Source of the DNA: Qipengyuania proteolytica
Lineage (GTDB): Bacteria > Pseudomonadota > Alphaproteobacteria > Sphingomonadales > Sphingomonadaceae
NCBI RefSeq assembly: GCF_019711565.1
Contig: NZ_JAIGNN010000001.1
Coordinates: forward strand, 372,001 to 436,000
Direction: 5' to 3'
Length of the DNA: 64,000 nucleotides
Shown: piece by piece, positions 55,900 through 64,000 of the stretch
How the letters are laid out: each line of letters begins with the position of its first letter
Numbering within the stretch: the first letter of the stretch is position 1
The notes under the pieces: generated by a model
Databases searched by the model: none
Seen by the model: only the letters and a program-made list of their open reading frames with translations
What the model was told of the DNA's origin: nothing
Position numbers and translations under genes: made by a program

Positions 55900-56925
55900 T
55901 CACCCCTCGAAACCGCGCACGGTCTCGATCAGGCGGTGGACATGCTCGATCGGCGTGCGCCGGTCGATGCCGTGGCCGAGATTGAAGACATGGGGACGGT
56001 CCGCGAAGGTGTCGAGGATCGTGCGGATGCGCTTTTCAAGCTCCGCGCTTCCCGCCAGCAGCAGCAGCGGATCGAGATTGCCCTGCACCGCCATGCCGGC
56101 GGGCAGCTCGCGCGCGACCCATGCGGGATCGAGCGTTTCGTCGACGCCCACCGCCTTGACCCCGGTCTCGCGCGCATAGGCGGGCAGTTTCTCGCCGGCA
56201 CCCTTGGGGAAGCCGATCACCGGCGTATCCGGATGCCGTTCGCGGATCGCCGCGGTGATGGCTGCATTGGGCGCGATGACCCAGCGCTCGAACTCGTCAG
56301 GTGCGAGGCTGCCCGCCCAACTGTCGAACAGCTGCACCGCTTCGGCCCCGGCCTCGATCTGGCCGGAGAGGTATTCGACCGTCTGCGCAACGATAGCATC
56401 GATGATCGCCTGCAATGCGCCCGGATCGCGATAGGCCAGCGCACGCGCATCGTGCTGGTCGCGGCTGCCCTCGCCCGCCACCATGTAGGTCGCGACCGTC
56501 CAGGGGCTGCCTGCAAAGCCCAGCATCGTCACGCCTTCGGGCAGGCGCTCGCGGCAGAGGCGCACCGTCTGGTAGATGTGCTCGTAGCGCGAAGGATCGG
56601 ACGTGAGGCTGTCCAGCGTCGCATCGATCAGCGTCGGCGACAGCTTCGGACCTTCGCCCGCCAGGAACTCGAGATGCTGGCCCATCGCATGCGGCACGAT
56701 CAGGATGTCGGAGAACAGGATCGCCCCGTCGAAGCCGAAGCGGTCGATCGGCTGCAGCGTGATCTCGCAGGCCGCCTCGCTGTCATAGGCCATGTCGAGA
56801 AAGCCGCCCTTCTCTTCCCGCAGTGCGCGGTATTCGGGCAGGTAGCGGCCCGCCTGGCGCATGAGCCACATGGGCACGCGCACCCCGCGTTTTCCGTTCA
56901 GCGTATCGAGGAGGAGACCGGGCAT
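55900..56925 (-). CDS. hemE: Uroporphyrinogen decarboxylase
   Basis: 341 residues from the ATG at 56925 (MPGLLLDTLNGKRG). A TTG 12 bases upstream is possible. Typical active-site stretches are WLMRQAGRYLPEYRALR, FSDILIVPHAMGQ, FAGSPWTVATYM and FNLGHGIDRRTP. It decarboxylates uroporphyrinogen III to coproporphyrinogen III. It is the first gene of the minus-strand unit reading away from the putative origin, and hemJ follows. Confidence 0.95.
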   Translation of the reverse strand: MPGLLLDTLNGKRGVRVPMWLMRQAGRYLPEYRALREEKGGFLDMAYDSEAACEITLQPIDRFGFDGAILFSDILIVPHAMGQHLEFLAGEGPKLSPTLIDATLDSLTSDPSRYEHIYQTVRLCRERLPEGVTMLGFAGSPWTVATYMVAGEGSRDQHDARALAYRDPGALQAIIDAIVAQTVEYLSGQIEAGAEAVQLFDSWAGSLAPDEFERWVIAPNAAITAAIRERHPDTPVIGFPKGAGEKLPAYARETGVKAVGVDETLDPAWVARELPAGMAVQGNLDPLLLLAGSAELEKRIRTILDTFADRPHVFNLGHGIDRRTPIEHVHRLIETVRGFEG

Positions 56926-57228
56926 CGGAGAGTCCAATCCAATATATAAGTATTATTTAGAAGAGTTGATGGAGTCTGTTGGCCCTGTGGATTTCAGGGA
57001 TAACCCGTCCCTGCCCGAATTCTCCCGCAAAGCAAAGGGTAAGCGGAGATCGCGACTCGCGGCTTGGCTTGAGTCGAGTCAAACTTATCCCTGCTGTCCC
57101 CAGCCTGTCCAAAACCCGGCCAGCCTGTGCGGGAATCGCCTGCCGAAGGACTCGTATCGGGGAGGCAATTTGCTCCCGAACTTGTCGGCAGCTTTCTCCC
57201 GTGGTTTATGCGAGCGGTTCTCCACAGG
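56926..57228. other. oriC: Putative chromosomal replication origin (oriC)
   Basis: The 303-base gap between hemE and the DUF299 (PPSR) gene carries no gene. In several alphaproteobacteria (Caulobacter, Rickettsia) this junction is the origin. The sequence shows an AT-rich block at about 56936-56967 (AATATATAAGTATTATTTAG) in a GC-rich genome, a DnaA-box-like TTCTCCACA (57218-57226, one mismatch to TTATCCACA), TGTGGATTT (56987-56995), and the 9-mer TTATCCCTG at 57085-57093 with its exact reverse complement at 56995-57003. CAGCCTGT occurs twice (57101-57108, 57121-57128). Confidence 0.72.
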
Positions 57229-58086
57229 GTGCCGGAGCGTCCCATCTCAACTCGAATCCATCTTCACCTGCTGTCCGATTCAACCGGCGAAACGCTCGAA
57301 ATGCTGGCCAAGGCCGCGCTCGCGCAGTTCGAGGATGCGGACGTCATGCGTCACTTCTGGCCGATGGTGCGCAGCAGGCAACATCTCGAGCGGATTATCC
57401 CCGAGCTCAAGGCCAATCCCGGCCTCGTGCTGTTCACGCTGGTCAATCCCGAAACCCGCGCGCGGCTGGAAGAGGTCTGTGCACAGCAGGGCGTGCCCGC
57501 CGTGCCGATCCTCGACCATGTCACCGCCGCGCTCGAGAAGGCGCTGGGGCAGGAAGCGCATGGCCGCCCGGGCCGCCAGCACGCGATGGACAAGGCCTAT
57601 TTCGAGCGGGTCGAGGCGATCCAGTTCACCATCGCACATGACGACGGGGTCGGCTGGGAGAACTGGGAGGAGGCCGACATCGTGCTCGCGGGTGTCTCGC
57701 GCAGCTCGAAGACGCCCACCAGCATCTATCTCGCCAATCGCGGCTACAAGGTCGCGAATATCCCGCTGGTGGTCGAAAGCCCGCCGCCGCCCGCGCTCTA
57801 CAAGCTCAGGAATCCCATGGTGATCGGCCTGACGACCGCGCCCGAGCGGCTGGTCCAGATCCGCCGCAACCGCCTGCTCAGCCTCAACGAGCAGGCACAA
57901 ACCGACTATGCCGACCAGGAAAAGGTCAAGAACGAGGTCGCCTTTGCGCGGCGCATGTTCGCCGACAACGGCTGGGCGGTGATCGACGTGACGCGCCGTT
58001 CGATCGAGGAGACCGCGGCGGCGGTGATCCGGCTCTATAACGAGCGCGAGATGCGCGGGACGACGCAGGGGGCAAAACCGATATGA
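57229..58086 (+). CDS. ppsR: Pyruvate, phosphate dikinase/PEP synthase regulatory protein (PPSR, DUF299)
   Basis: 285 residues from the GTG at 57229 ([26 protein letters not shown]). An ATG at 57208 lies inside the origin region and neither start has a good ribosome binding site. The ADP-binding region is [21 protein letters not shown] (about 145-165) and [13 protein letters not shown] begins the domain. It phosphorylates and dephosphorylates pyruvate phosphate dikinase or PEP synthase, switching gluconeogenic flux. Its gene marks the right border of the putative oriC. Confidence 0.9.
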   Translation: MPERPISTRIHLHLLSDSTGETLEMLAKAALAQFEDADVMRHFWPMVRSRQHLERIIPELKANPGLVLFTLVNPETRARLEEVCAQQGVPAVPILDHVTAALEKALGQEAHGRPGRQHAMDKAYFERVEAIQFTIAHDDGVGWENWEEADIVLAGVSRSSKTPTSIYLANRGYKVANIPLVVESPPPPALYKLRNPMVIGLTTAPERLVQIRRNRLLSLNEQAQTDYADQEKVKNEVAFARRMFADNGWAVIDVTRRSIEETAAAVIRLYNEREMRGTTQGAKPI

Positions 58087-58679
58087 GCGCACTTGCCGGA
58101 AGCGGGATCGTGCTCGCCTCCAACAGCGCCTCGCGCAAGGCCATGCTGGACGCGGCAGGTGTGGTTTTCGCCGCGCAGGCGGCCGATCTCGACGAGCGGG
58201 CGCTCGAGGCCGAGATGGCCGATGCCGAGCCTGCTGAAATCGCACAGGCACTGGCTGCTGCGAAGGCGGCCGCAGTGAAGGCGGACGGAATCGTGCTCGG
58301 CTCGGATTCGCTGGTCGAGGTCGATGGGCGCCGCTTCGACAAGCCGCAATCGCGCGAGCAGGCTGCCGAACACCTCCGCTTCTTCTCGGGAAGGGTGATG
58401 ACGCTGCACAGCGCGGCGGCGCTGGCACGCGACAAGCAGATTATCTGGGTCGGCTCCGATTTCGCGCGGCTGCGCGTGCGCGACCTCAGCGAGGCATTCA
58501 TCGCGGCCTATCTCGATGCCGAATGGCCCGCAGTCTCCTATTGCGTCGGCGTCTTCCGCATCGAAGGCCCCGGCGTGCAGCTGTTCGAGAGCATCATGGG
58601 CGACCAGTTCACCGTGCTTGGCATGCCGCTGCTGCAGGTGCTCGAGGCCCTCCGCGAGGAAGGCGTGCTGCCCGCGTGA
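58083..58679 (+). CDS. maf: Maf family nucleotide pyrophosphatase
   Basis: 198 residues, overlapping the ppsR stop as ATGA. The family starts [19 protein letters not shown] (about 9-27) and has [18 protein letters not shown] and [16 protein letters not shown]. It hydrolyses non-canonical or methylated nucleoside triphosphates. The last gene bases overlap the aroE GTG. Confidence 0.92.
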   Translation: MSALAGSGIVLASNSASRKAMLDAAGVVFAAQAADLDERALEAEMADAEPAEIAQALAAAKAAAVKADGIVLGSDSLVEVDGRRFDKPQSREQAAEHLRFFSGRVMTLHSAAALARDKQIIWVGSDFARLRVRDLSEAFIAAYLDAEWPAVSYCVGVFRIEGPGVQLFESIMGDQFTVLGMPLLQVLEALREEGVLPA

Positions 58680-59530
58680 CAGTCTATGCCGAAGTCATCG
58701 GCGATCCGATCGCCCAGTCGAAATCGCCGGCGATCCACGGTTTCTGGATCGAGAAGCTCGGGCTCGACGCGGAGTATCGCGCGCATCATGTCGCTGCCGA
58801 CCAGCTCGCGGCCTATTGCGACGCGCGGCGGGCAGATCCCGATTGGCGCGGCTGCAACGTCACCATGCCGCACAAGCAGGCGATCATGCCGCTGCTCGAC
58901 CGGCTCGAGCCGCTCGCGAAGCGGGTGGGCGCGGTCAATACCGTGGTGAAGGCGAGCGACGGCAAACTGGTCGGGCGCAACACCGATGTCGCGGGCTTCC
59001 TCGAGCCACTGCGCCTCCGGCTGGGGGAAACCCATTACTTCCGGATGGCACGCATCCTAGGGACCGGCGGCGCGGCGCGCGCCATCGTGGCCGGACTGGC
59101 GGGCGAGGGCTTCACGCTCGTGCTCGCCGGACGGAACCCGGACAAGGCCCGCGCCCTGCTCGACGAGCTCGATTCCGGCGGCGAACACCATGTCGCCCCG
59201 CTCGATCATTTTGCCGATGCGAGCGATTTCCCCTTCGACGATCGCGAGGGCTGCTGCGACCTTGTGGTCAACGCCTCCCCGCTCGGCATGCGCGGCCAGC
59301 CGCCGCTCGCCTTCGACTGGAGCCACGCCCCGCCGGGCTCGATCGCCTACGATATCGTCACCGATCCGGTGCAGACCGCGTTCCTGAAGAATGCGCGCGA
59401 AGCCGGCTTCGCGACCATCGACGGCCTCGCCATGCTCATCGGGCAGGCGGCCGCGGCCTTCACCCATTTCTTCGGCGTCGAACCGCCGCGCAAAGACGAT
59501 GCCGAACTGCGCGAAAGGCTTGCCGGATGA
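58676..59530 (+). CDS. aroE: Shikimate dehydrogenase
   Basis: 284 residues from a GTG that overlaps the maf stop (GTGA). Substrate-binding SKSPAIH (about 14-20), catalytic Lys in [14 protein letters not shown] (about 60-73), GRNTDVAGF and the NADP-binding [14 protein letters not shown] (about 126-139). It reduces 3-dehydroshikimate in aromatic amino-acid synthesis. Overlap continues into coaE. Confidence 0.94.
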   Translation: MTVYAEVIGDPIAQSKSPAIHGFWIEKLGLDAEYRAHHVAADQLAAYCDARRADPDWRGCNVTMPHKQAIMPLLDRLEPLAKRVGAVNTVVKASDGKLVGRNTDVAGFLEPLRLRLGETHYFRMARILGTGGAARAIVAGLAGEGFTLVLAGRNPDKARALLDELDSGGEHHVAPLDHFADASDFPFDDREGCCDLVVNASPLGMRGQPPLAFDWSHAPPGSIAYDIVTDPVQTAFLKNAREAGFATIDGLAMLIGQAAAAFTHFFGVEPPRKDDAELRERLAG

Positions 59531-60132
59531 CGCGGCCCCTTATCATCGGCCTCACCGGCTCCATCGGCATGGGCAAGTCGACCGTCGCCGCCATGTTCGA
59601 GGCCGCCGGCGTGCCGGTGTTCGATGCCGATGCCGAAGTGCGCGCCATGCAGGGGCCGGGCGGCGAACTCGTGCCGCAGATCGAGGCGGCCTTTCCAGGG
59701 AGCACCGGTCCGGACGGCGTGAAGCGCGACGATCTCGGCGCGCAGGTGTTCGGCGACAAGGATGCCCTCGCCCGGCTCGAGTCGATCGTCCATCCGGCGG
59801 TGGCCCGCAAGCGGGAGGCTTTCCTGATCGAACATGCGGGTGCGCCGATGGTGGTGTTCGACATCCCGCTCCTGTTCGAGAAAGGCGGTGCTCAGGCGGT
59901 CGACCGGGTGGTGGTCGTTTCCGCCCCAGCGGAGGCCCAGCGTCGGCGCGTGCTCGCCCGCCCCGGCATGACCGAGGAAAAGTTCGCCCACATCCTTTCG
60001 CTCCAGGTGCCCGACATCGACAAGCGCGCACGGGCCGATCACATCATCGATACCGGCACCTCGATCGAGGAAACCGAAACCGAGGTGATCGATCTCATCG
60101 CACAGCTCAAACGGATACGCATTGGCCGCTAG
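59527..60132 (+). CDS. coaE: Dephospho-CoA kinase
   Basis: 201 residues from the ATG at 59527, overlapping the aroE stop (ATGA). P-loop GLTGSIGMGKSTVAAMF (8-24), then VFDADAEVRAM and VFDIPLLFEKG. It phosphorylates dephospho-CoA, the last step of CoA synthesis. The gene lies between aroE and dnaQ as in other alphaproteobacteria. Confidence 0.96.
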   Translation: MTRPLIIGLTGSIGMGKSTVAAMFEAAGVPVFDADAEVRAMQGPGGELVPQIEAAFPGSTGPDGVKRDDLGAQVFGDKDALARLESIVHPAVARKREAFLIEHAGAPMVVFDIPLLFEKGGAQAVDRVVVVSAPAEAQRRRVLARPGMTEEKFAHILSLQVPDIDKRARADHIIDTGTSIEETETEVIDLIAQLKRIRIGR

Positions 60133-60182
60133 CCGCGAGTGACCCCTTGAAATCGGCGCGAACGAGGCCGATAGGATAGCTA

Positions 60183-60878
60183 ATGCGCGAGATCGTGTTC
60201 GATACCGAAACCACCGGCCTAGACCCCAAGACAGGGGACCGGATGGTGGAGATCGGATGTGTGGAGATGGTCAATCTCGTTCCCACCGGCGCAACCTATC
60301 ACGCCTACTTCAATCCCGAACGCGACATGCCCGCCGGCGCGGAAGCGGTGCACGGCCTGTCCGCCGCATTCCTCTCGGACAAGCCGCTGTTCGCGGATCT
60401 CGCCGAGGAGTTCCTCGCCTTCATCGGCGATGCGCCGCTGGTGGCGCACAACGCCGGCTTCGACTTCGGCTTCCTCAATTCCGAGCTGACGCTCTGCGGG
60501 CGTGATCCGGTCTGCACCAGCCGCATGGTCGATACAGTGGCCCTCGCGCGCAAGCGGCACCCGGGCGCGAAACTCTCGCTCGATGCGCTGTGCTCGCGCT
60601 ACGGGATCGATCGCAGCCACCGTGTGAAGCACGGCGCGCTGCTCGATGCCGAACTGCTGGCGCAGGTCTATGTAGAGCTCAAGGGCGGGCGCCAGATCGG
60701 CCTCGAACTCGCCGCCGAAGCTACGGGCACGATCGAGGTGCAGGCGGAAGTCGCGGTGGTGGTGCGCCCCGCACCCGACCGACCGCGTCGCGAACCGCGC
60801 CCGCATGCACCGACCGAAGAGGAGCTTGCGCGACACAGGGAATTCATGGCCGGGATCGAGAACCCGCTTTGGGGATAG
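60183..60878 (+). CDS. dnaQ: DNA polymerase III epsilon subunit (3'-5' exonuclease)
   Basis: 231 residues. Exonuclease motifs: Exo I FDTETTGLDPK (6-16), Exo II VAHNAGFDFGFLN (about 87-99), and Exo III VKHGALLDAELLAQVY near 147-162. It proofreads for the replicative polymerase. The C-terminal part with Arg/Pro-rich PDRPRREPRPHAPT carries the region that binds the alpha subunit. It starts 50 bases after coaE. Confidence 0.95.
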   Translation: MREIVFDTETTGLDPKTGDRMVEIGCVEMVNLVPTGATYHAYFNPERDMPAGAEAVHGLSAAFLSDKPLFADLAEEFLAFIGDAPLVAHNAGFDFGFLNSELTLCGRDPVCTSRMVDTVALARKRHPGAKLSLDALCSRYGIDRSHRVKHGALLDAELLAQVYVELKGGRQIGLELAAEATGTIEVQAEVAVVVRPAPDRPRREPRPHAPTEEELARHREFMAGIENPLWG

Positions 60879-60948
60879 ATCAAGGCCGTGCACCGGCAGA
60901 CGGGGCCGGATGGGATCGGAACGGGCACGACAGAGGAGAACGACAACA

Positions 60949-61521
60949 ATGGATATCCGCGTCTCTGGCCACCAGATCGACACCGGTGCGGCTTTGCAGG
61001 AGCATGTCGGCGATCGCATGAACGCGATCGTCGAAAAGCACTTCAACCGCGCCATCTCCTCGCATGTGACTTTCGGGAAGGCACCCGCCGGGGCCTTCAC
61101 TGCGGATATCGTCACGCATGTGATGCAAGGGCTGATCCTCAAGGGGCATGCCGAGGCGCATGACGTGCACCAGGCCTTCGACCAGGCGGCCGGCAAGATC
61201 GAGAAGCAGCTGCGGCGCTACAAGCGCCGCATCCAGGACCGGCACGAACAGACTGCGCACGCCATGCGCGAGGAAGAGGCTGCCTATACCATCCTCGCCG
61301 CGCCCGACATGGATGACGAGGAAGAGGTGACCGTCGACAGCCCGCCCGTCATCGCCGAAACGCGCGCGATCATCCCCGAATGCAGTGTCGCCGACGCAGT
61401 GATGATGCTCGATCTCCAGAACGCCAACGCGCTGCTGTTCAAGAATGCGGGCAGCGAGCAGCACAACATGGTCTATCGCCGTCACGACGGGTCGATCGGC
61501 TGGGTCGAGCCGCGCGCCTGA
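60949..61521 (+). CDS. hpf: Ribosome hibernation-promoting factor, long form
   Basis: 190 residues from the ATG at 60949 with AGAGGAGAA upstream. The N-terminal HPF/YfiA domain (about 1-100, MDIRVSGHQIDTGAALQEHV) binds the 30S decoding region, and the C-terminal domain (about 130-188, RAIIPECSVADAVMMLDLQNANALLF) dimerises, so 100S ribosomes can form. It acts in stationary phase or starvation. Confidence 0.94.
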   Translation: MDIRVSGHQIDTGAALQEHVGDRMNAIVEKHFNRAISSHVTFGKAPAGAFTADIVTHVMQGLILKGHAEAHDVHQAFDQAAGKIEKQLRRYKRRIQDRHEQTAHAMREEEAAYTILAAPDMDDEEEVTVDSPPVIAETRAIIPECSVADAVMMLDLQNANALLFKNAGSEQHNMVYRRHDGSIGWVEPRA

Positions 61522-61530
61522 GGGCTGGTC

Positions 61531-61998
61531 ATGGCGGATGGGGCGGCAAGCAGCGGGGCCGGGCGGCATTATCGTGCGCTGGAGAGTCTTTACGCCTCTG
61601 CGCCGGTCAATGCCCTGTTCGCCTCGCAGCTCGCCATCGTCGGTGAGGGGGCGGCAAGGATCACCTTCGATGTGACCGAAGAGGTCTTCCACGCAGCCGG
61701 TGCGGCGCATGGGACGATCTATTTCAAGATGCTCGACGACGCGGCATTCTATGCCGCGAACACCTTCGTTACCGACCGCTTCCTGCTCACCACCTCGTTC
61801 AACCTGCACTTCACCAAACCGGTGCGGGAGGGGAAGGTCGTGGCCGAGGGCAAGTGGGTCAGCGGTCGCAAGCGTGTATTCGTGGCCGAATCGCGGTTGG
61901 TCGATGCCGAAGGCGACGAGATCGGTCGCGGCACGGGCACGTTCATGCGCTCGCGCATCGCGCTGTCCAGCCTGCCCGGCTATCTTGCCGGCGGCTGA
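61531..61998 (+). CDS. PaaI-type thioesterase (hot-dog fold)
   Basis: 155 residues. AGAAHGTIYFKMLDDAAFYAANTFV (about 55-79) is the hot-dog helix with the catalytic region of PaaI-like thioesterases, followed by LLTTSFNLHFTKPVREGKVVAEGKWV. It hydrolyses an acyl-CoA; the specific substrate is unknown. It starts 9 bases after hpf. Confidence 0.87.
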   Translation: MADGAASSGAGRHYRALESLYASAPVNALFASQLAIVGEGAARITFDVTEEVFHAAGAAHGTIYFKMLDDAAFYAANTFVTDRFLLTTSFNLHFTKPVREGKVVAEGKWVSGRKRVFVAESRLVDAEGDEIGRGTGTFMRSRIALSSLPGYLAGG

Positions 61999-62003
61999 GC
62001 CCG

Positions 62004-62339
62004 ATGGACGGTCGCCTTCCCGCGCATCTCGAAGTCGGGGGAATCGTCCGCGCGGTCGAATCCGCGGGGGGCTTTGCGGCGATCGTGCAGCGCGGCGACA
62101 GAGATGCCGGCAACATCCTGATATTAACCATGGAGCGTGGCAAGAATGCCGCTTTGTGGGAGCGGATAGCGCAAATGGATGGTTCGCGCAGGTTCGTCCT
62201 AAGCCGGGCACAAGACACGGAAAATCCTAAGGAATTTGACGAATATGTCGCCAGAAGGGGCCGTGCGGACCCGGATTGCTGGATCGTCGAACTGGACGTC
62301 TCCGATGCGGAACGCTTCGTCGATTCCGGGGAACCTTAA
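62004..62339 (+). CDS. DUF1491 family protein
   Basis: 111 residues from the ATG at 62004, 5 bases after the thioesterase stop. The start MDGRLPAHLEVGGIVRAVESAGGFAA and the RGDRDAGNILILTMERG segment are the family pattern. Function unknown. It ends an operon-like run from hpf. Confidence 0.85.
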   Translation: MDGRLPAHLEVGGIVRAVESAGGFAAIVQRGDRDAGNILILTMERGKNAALWERIAQMDGSRRFVLSRAQDTENPKEFDEYVARRGRADPDCWIVELDVSDAERFVDSGEP

Positions 62340-62538
62340 CTTGACTTGGTTTCGTTTGCGACTATTTGGCCGCGGAACTTCGATGCGTAGGCGGCCTGCT
62401 CCGGCAATGGGGTCGGTAGGCTAGCACGCAGACGGGGGATGGCCGGCAGGCCCGTAACGGATCCGGTATTACGACGCATAGCAACGCGCGTGGATCCCAG
62501 CCTGCGACAGACCGTCAACCGCTTAGTCCTCTGAGAAC

Positions 62539-63195
62539 ATGGTCCGCAAGTTTACCGGTTTCACCGCGGTTGTCGCGGCGATTGCCCTTACCACGCTGGC
62601 TGGAGCGGAAAGTTCTGGCGCAAACGCCCAGGTTGCGGCGCAAGCAACCGAAGTCGCCGCCCAAGTTGCCCCGCTCACCCAAGAGGTTGTGCCGGTTTTC
62701 GTCGAGAAAGAGGTGGTGCAGGAGCTTCCCGAGGAAGCCGAACCCGAGATTCCCGTGGTCGACGAAGCCCAGCGCGCCCAGAGCCTGCGCGAGCTCGTCG
62801 CTGCGATGCCCGCTACGGGCGAATTGTCAGAAGAACTGCAGTGCCTGGCCGGCGCGATCTATTTCGAATCGCGCGGCGAACCGCTTGCGGGGCAGCTGGC
62901 CGTGGCCCAGGTGATCGTCAATCGCGCCGAAGATCGCCGCTTTCCCTCGAGCTATTGCGGCGTCGTCTACCAGCGTTCGCAGTTCTCGTTCGTGAAGGGT
63001 GGGTCGATGCCGCGTATCCGTACGGGCTCGGTAGCATGGACGAATGCCAAGGCTATTGCCCGCATCGCCCACCGTGGCCTGTGGGATAGCGAAGCTGGCG
63101 ACGCGCTCTATTTCCATGCGAAATACGTGCGCCCGAGCTGGAGCCGCAAGAAGGTCGCCACCGCGACCATCGACACGCATATTTTCTACCGCTGA
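62539..63195 (+). CDS. SleB-like cell wall hydrolase, exported
   Basis: 218 residues. The N-terminus is a signal peptide (MVRKFTGFTAVVAAIALTTLAGA) followed by an Ala/Val/Glu-rich linker. The Hydrolase_2 domain (about 95-218) has CLAGAIYFESRGEPLAGQLAVAQVIVNRAED with the catalytic-type glutamate in YFESRGE, and PSSYCGVVYQRSQFSF. Such lytic enzymes cleave peptidoglycan glycan strands. The 199-base gap upstream (62340-62538) carries no clear element. A terminator follows. Confidence 0.88.
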   Translation: MVRKFTGFTAVVAAIALTTLAGAESSGANAQVAAQATEVAAQVAPLTQEVVPVFVEKEVVQELPEEAEPEIPVVDEAQRAQSLRELVAAMPATGELSEELQCLAGAIYFESRGEPLAGQLAVAQVIVNRAEDRRFPSSYCGVVYQRSQFSFVKGGSMPRIRTGSVAWTNAKAIARIAHRGLWDSEAGDALYFHAKYVRPSWSRKKVATATIDTHIFYR

Positions 63196-63218
63196 CCGGG
63201 CGGAACAGGATGCGGGAA

Positions 63219-63247
63219 GGGCTGTCGCGTGAGCGGCGGCCCTTTTT
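63219..63247 (+). terminator. Rho-independent terminator after the cell wall hydrolase
   Basis: GGGCTGTCGC (63219-63228) pairs with GCGGCGGCCC (63233-63242), with two G-T pairs and a GTGA loop, followed by TTTTT. It lies 23 bases after the stop. Confidence 0.85.
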
Positions 63248-63256
63248 GCGTGCGCC

Positions 63257-64000
63257 TCAGTCGCGCAATTCGACCCAGACCGGCGCATGGTCGCTGGCCT
63301 TCTCGCGCCCACGGTATTCCTTGTCGACGCCAGCCGCGACCATCCGGTCGGCCGTCTCCGGCGAGAGCAGCAGGTGATCGATGCGGAAGCCATGGTCGCG
63401 CTGCCAGGCGCCCGCCTGGTAATCCCAATAGGTCCATACCCCGCCACGCGGATTGAGCGTGTCGATTGCGTCGGTCCAGCCATCGGCGAGCATACGGCGA
63501 TAGGCATCGCGCGATTCGGGTTGCATAAGCGCATCGTCGGCCATGGCCTTGACCGCCCAGACATCCTTGTCTTCGGGGATCACGTTGAAGTCGCCGAGCA
63601 CGACGGCGGGGACTTCCTCCGCCCATACAGCAGCCATCCGCGCGCGCAGTTTCTCCATCCAGGCGAGCTTGTAAGCGAATTTGGGTCCGGGATGCGGATT
63701 GCCGTTGGGCAGGTAGAGATTGCACATCCGTACGCCGTTCACGTCGGCCTCGAGATAGCGGGCCTGTTCGCCCTCGCCGTCATTGGGCCCATCGATACCG
63801 AGCCCTCGCCGGATCTCGACCGGTTGCACACCGTCGGCGAGGATCGCGACCCCGTTGAAGCTCTTCTGCCCGTGCCAGATGGCGTGATAGCCGATTTTTT
63901 CGAACTCCTCGGCCGGGAAGCCTTCGTCCATCGTCTTGATTTCCTGCAGGCAGGCGACGGTCGGTCGGGTTTCCTTGAGCCATTCGAGCAGCCGCGGCAA
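63257..64000 (-). CDS. xth: Exodeoxyribonuclease III, N-terminus missing at the window edge
   Basis: 247 residues seen; the first 15-20 residues with the Mg-binding N-W-N motif lie beyond 64000. The sequence starts inside PRLLEWLKETRPTVACLQEIK and continues FNGVAILA, YLPNGNPHPGP, VLGDFNVIPEDKD and DHAPVWVEL, the four conserved blocks of the ExoIII/AP endonuclease family. It cuts abasic sites in DNA repair. Convergent with the cell wall hydrolase. Confidence 0.93.
   Translation of the reverse strand: MPRLLEWLKETRPTVACLQEIKTMDEGFPAEEFEKIGYHAIWHGQKSFNGVAILADGVQPVEIRRGLGIDGPNDGEGEQARYLEADVNGVRMCNLYLPNGNPHPGPKFAYKLAWMEKLRARMAAVWAEEVPAVVLGDFNVIPEDKDVWAVKAMADDALMQPESRDAYRRMLADGWTDAIDTLNPRGGVWTYWDYQAGAWQRDHGFRIDHLLLSPETADRMVAAGVDKEYRGREKASDHAPVWVELRD

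Noticed and set aside
56926..57228. CtrA boxes (TTAA-N7-TTAA) in the putative origin
   Set aside because: None is present. Control by CtrA as in the Caulobacter origin is therefore not supported here.

Overview
The window looks like an ordinary stretch of chromosome from a GC-rich alphaproteobacterium of the order Sphingomonadales, most like the family Erythrobacteraceae. The taxonomic call is inference. It rests on the GC-rich coding style, on alphaproteobacterial families (TrcR/DUF1013, DUF1192, DUF1491, a small DUF6489-type protein), on the gene order SUV3-like helicase - S4 protein - FdxA - BrkB - CarD, and on the order hemE - PPSR (DUF299) - maf - aroE - coaE - dnaQ, which flanks the replication origin in several alphaproteobacteria. 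I saw no transposase, phage gene, CRISPR array, tRNA or rRNA. About 95% of the window is coding and most neighbours on a strand overlap by a few bases.

Layout. 0-5 kb (mostly minus strand): the start of an acyl-CoA ligase, the cell-cycle regulator TrcR, a glycosyltransferase/metallophosphoesterase pair, a quinone oxidoreductase and a glutathione transferase. 5-14 kb (plus strand): DUF1192, clpA with a strong terminator, an ABC-2 exporter pair, an exonuclease plus ATP-dependent DNA ligase pair for DNA damage repair, DUF1275 and DUF1993 proteins. 14-19 kb (minus): a frameshifted DUF167 gene, gamma-carbonic anhydrase, two acetyltransferases, hemB and an M23 peptidase. 19-30.7 kb: SUV3-like helicase, S4 protein, ferredoxin, BrkB, CarD, a GIN-domain lipoprotein, a small lipoprotein, the threonylcarbamoyl-AMP synthase, an acyl-CoA dehydrogenase, a PQQ-type sugar dehydrogenase, free methionine sulfoxide reductase and a glycine-zipper protein. 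30.8-36.6 kb (minus): mnmE - mnmG - rsmG - parA - parB with three parS sites. 36.7-42.4 kb: dienelactone hydrolase, a GltB-like FMN protein, an AspH-type hydroxylase, a SnoaL/NTF2-like protein, a receiver-HPt protein and an outer-membrane barrel. 53.97-56.9 kb (minus): hemE, hemJ and rho. 57.2-62.3 kb (plus): PPSR, maf, aroE, coaE, dnaQ, hpf, a thioesterase and DUF1491. The end holds a SleB-like hydrolase and a truncated exonuclease III.

The most striking locus is 42.5-53.7 kb on the minus strand. Six genes are joined end to start by five 4-base ATGA/GTGA overlaps: a CHASE2-type sensor whose kinase core has lost its key residues, a single-domain response regulator, a membrane protein with two PgsC/CapC modules fused to a large soluble domain, a membrane-anchored protein of unknown function, a lipoprotein that looks like an amidohydrolase, and a 1387-residue protein carrying a PgsB/CapB Mur-ligase-like domain between two long extensions. 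This resembles poly-gamma-glutamate (capsule) synthesis machinery that has been rebuilt and placed under two-component-like control. I know of no description of this arrangement. Its polymer, if any, is unknown. A receiver-HPt gene and an outer-membrane barrel gene converge on its 3' end.

The second important point is chromosome organisation. The 303-base gap between hemE and the PPSR gene has an AT-rich block and DnaA-box-like sequences and is the likely oriC. It lies 22-25 kb from parAB and three parS sites. Growth, heme supply, tRNA modification, segregation and replication functions are therefore grouped here, as expected near an origin.
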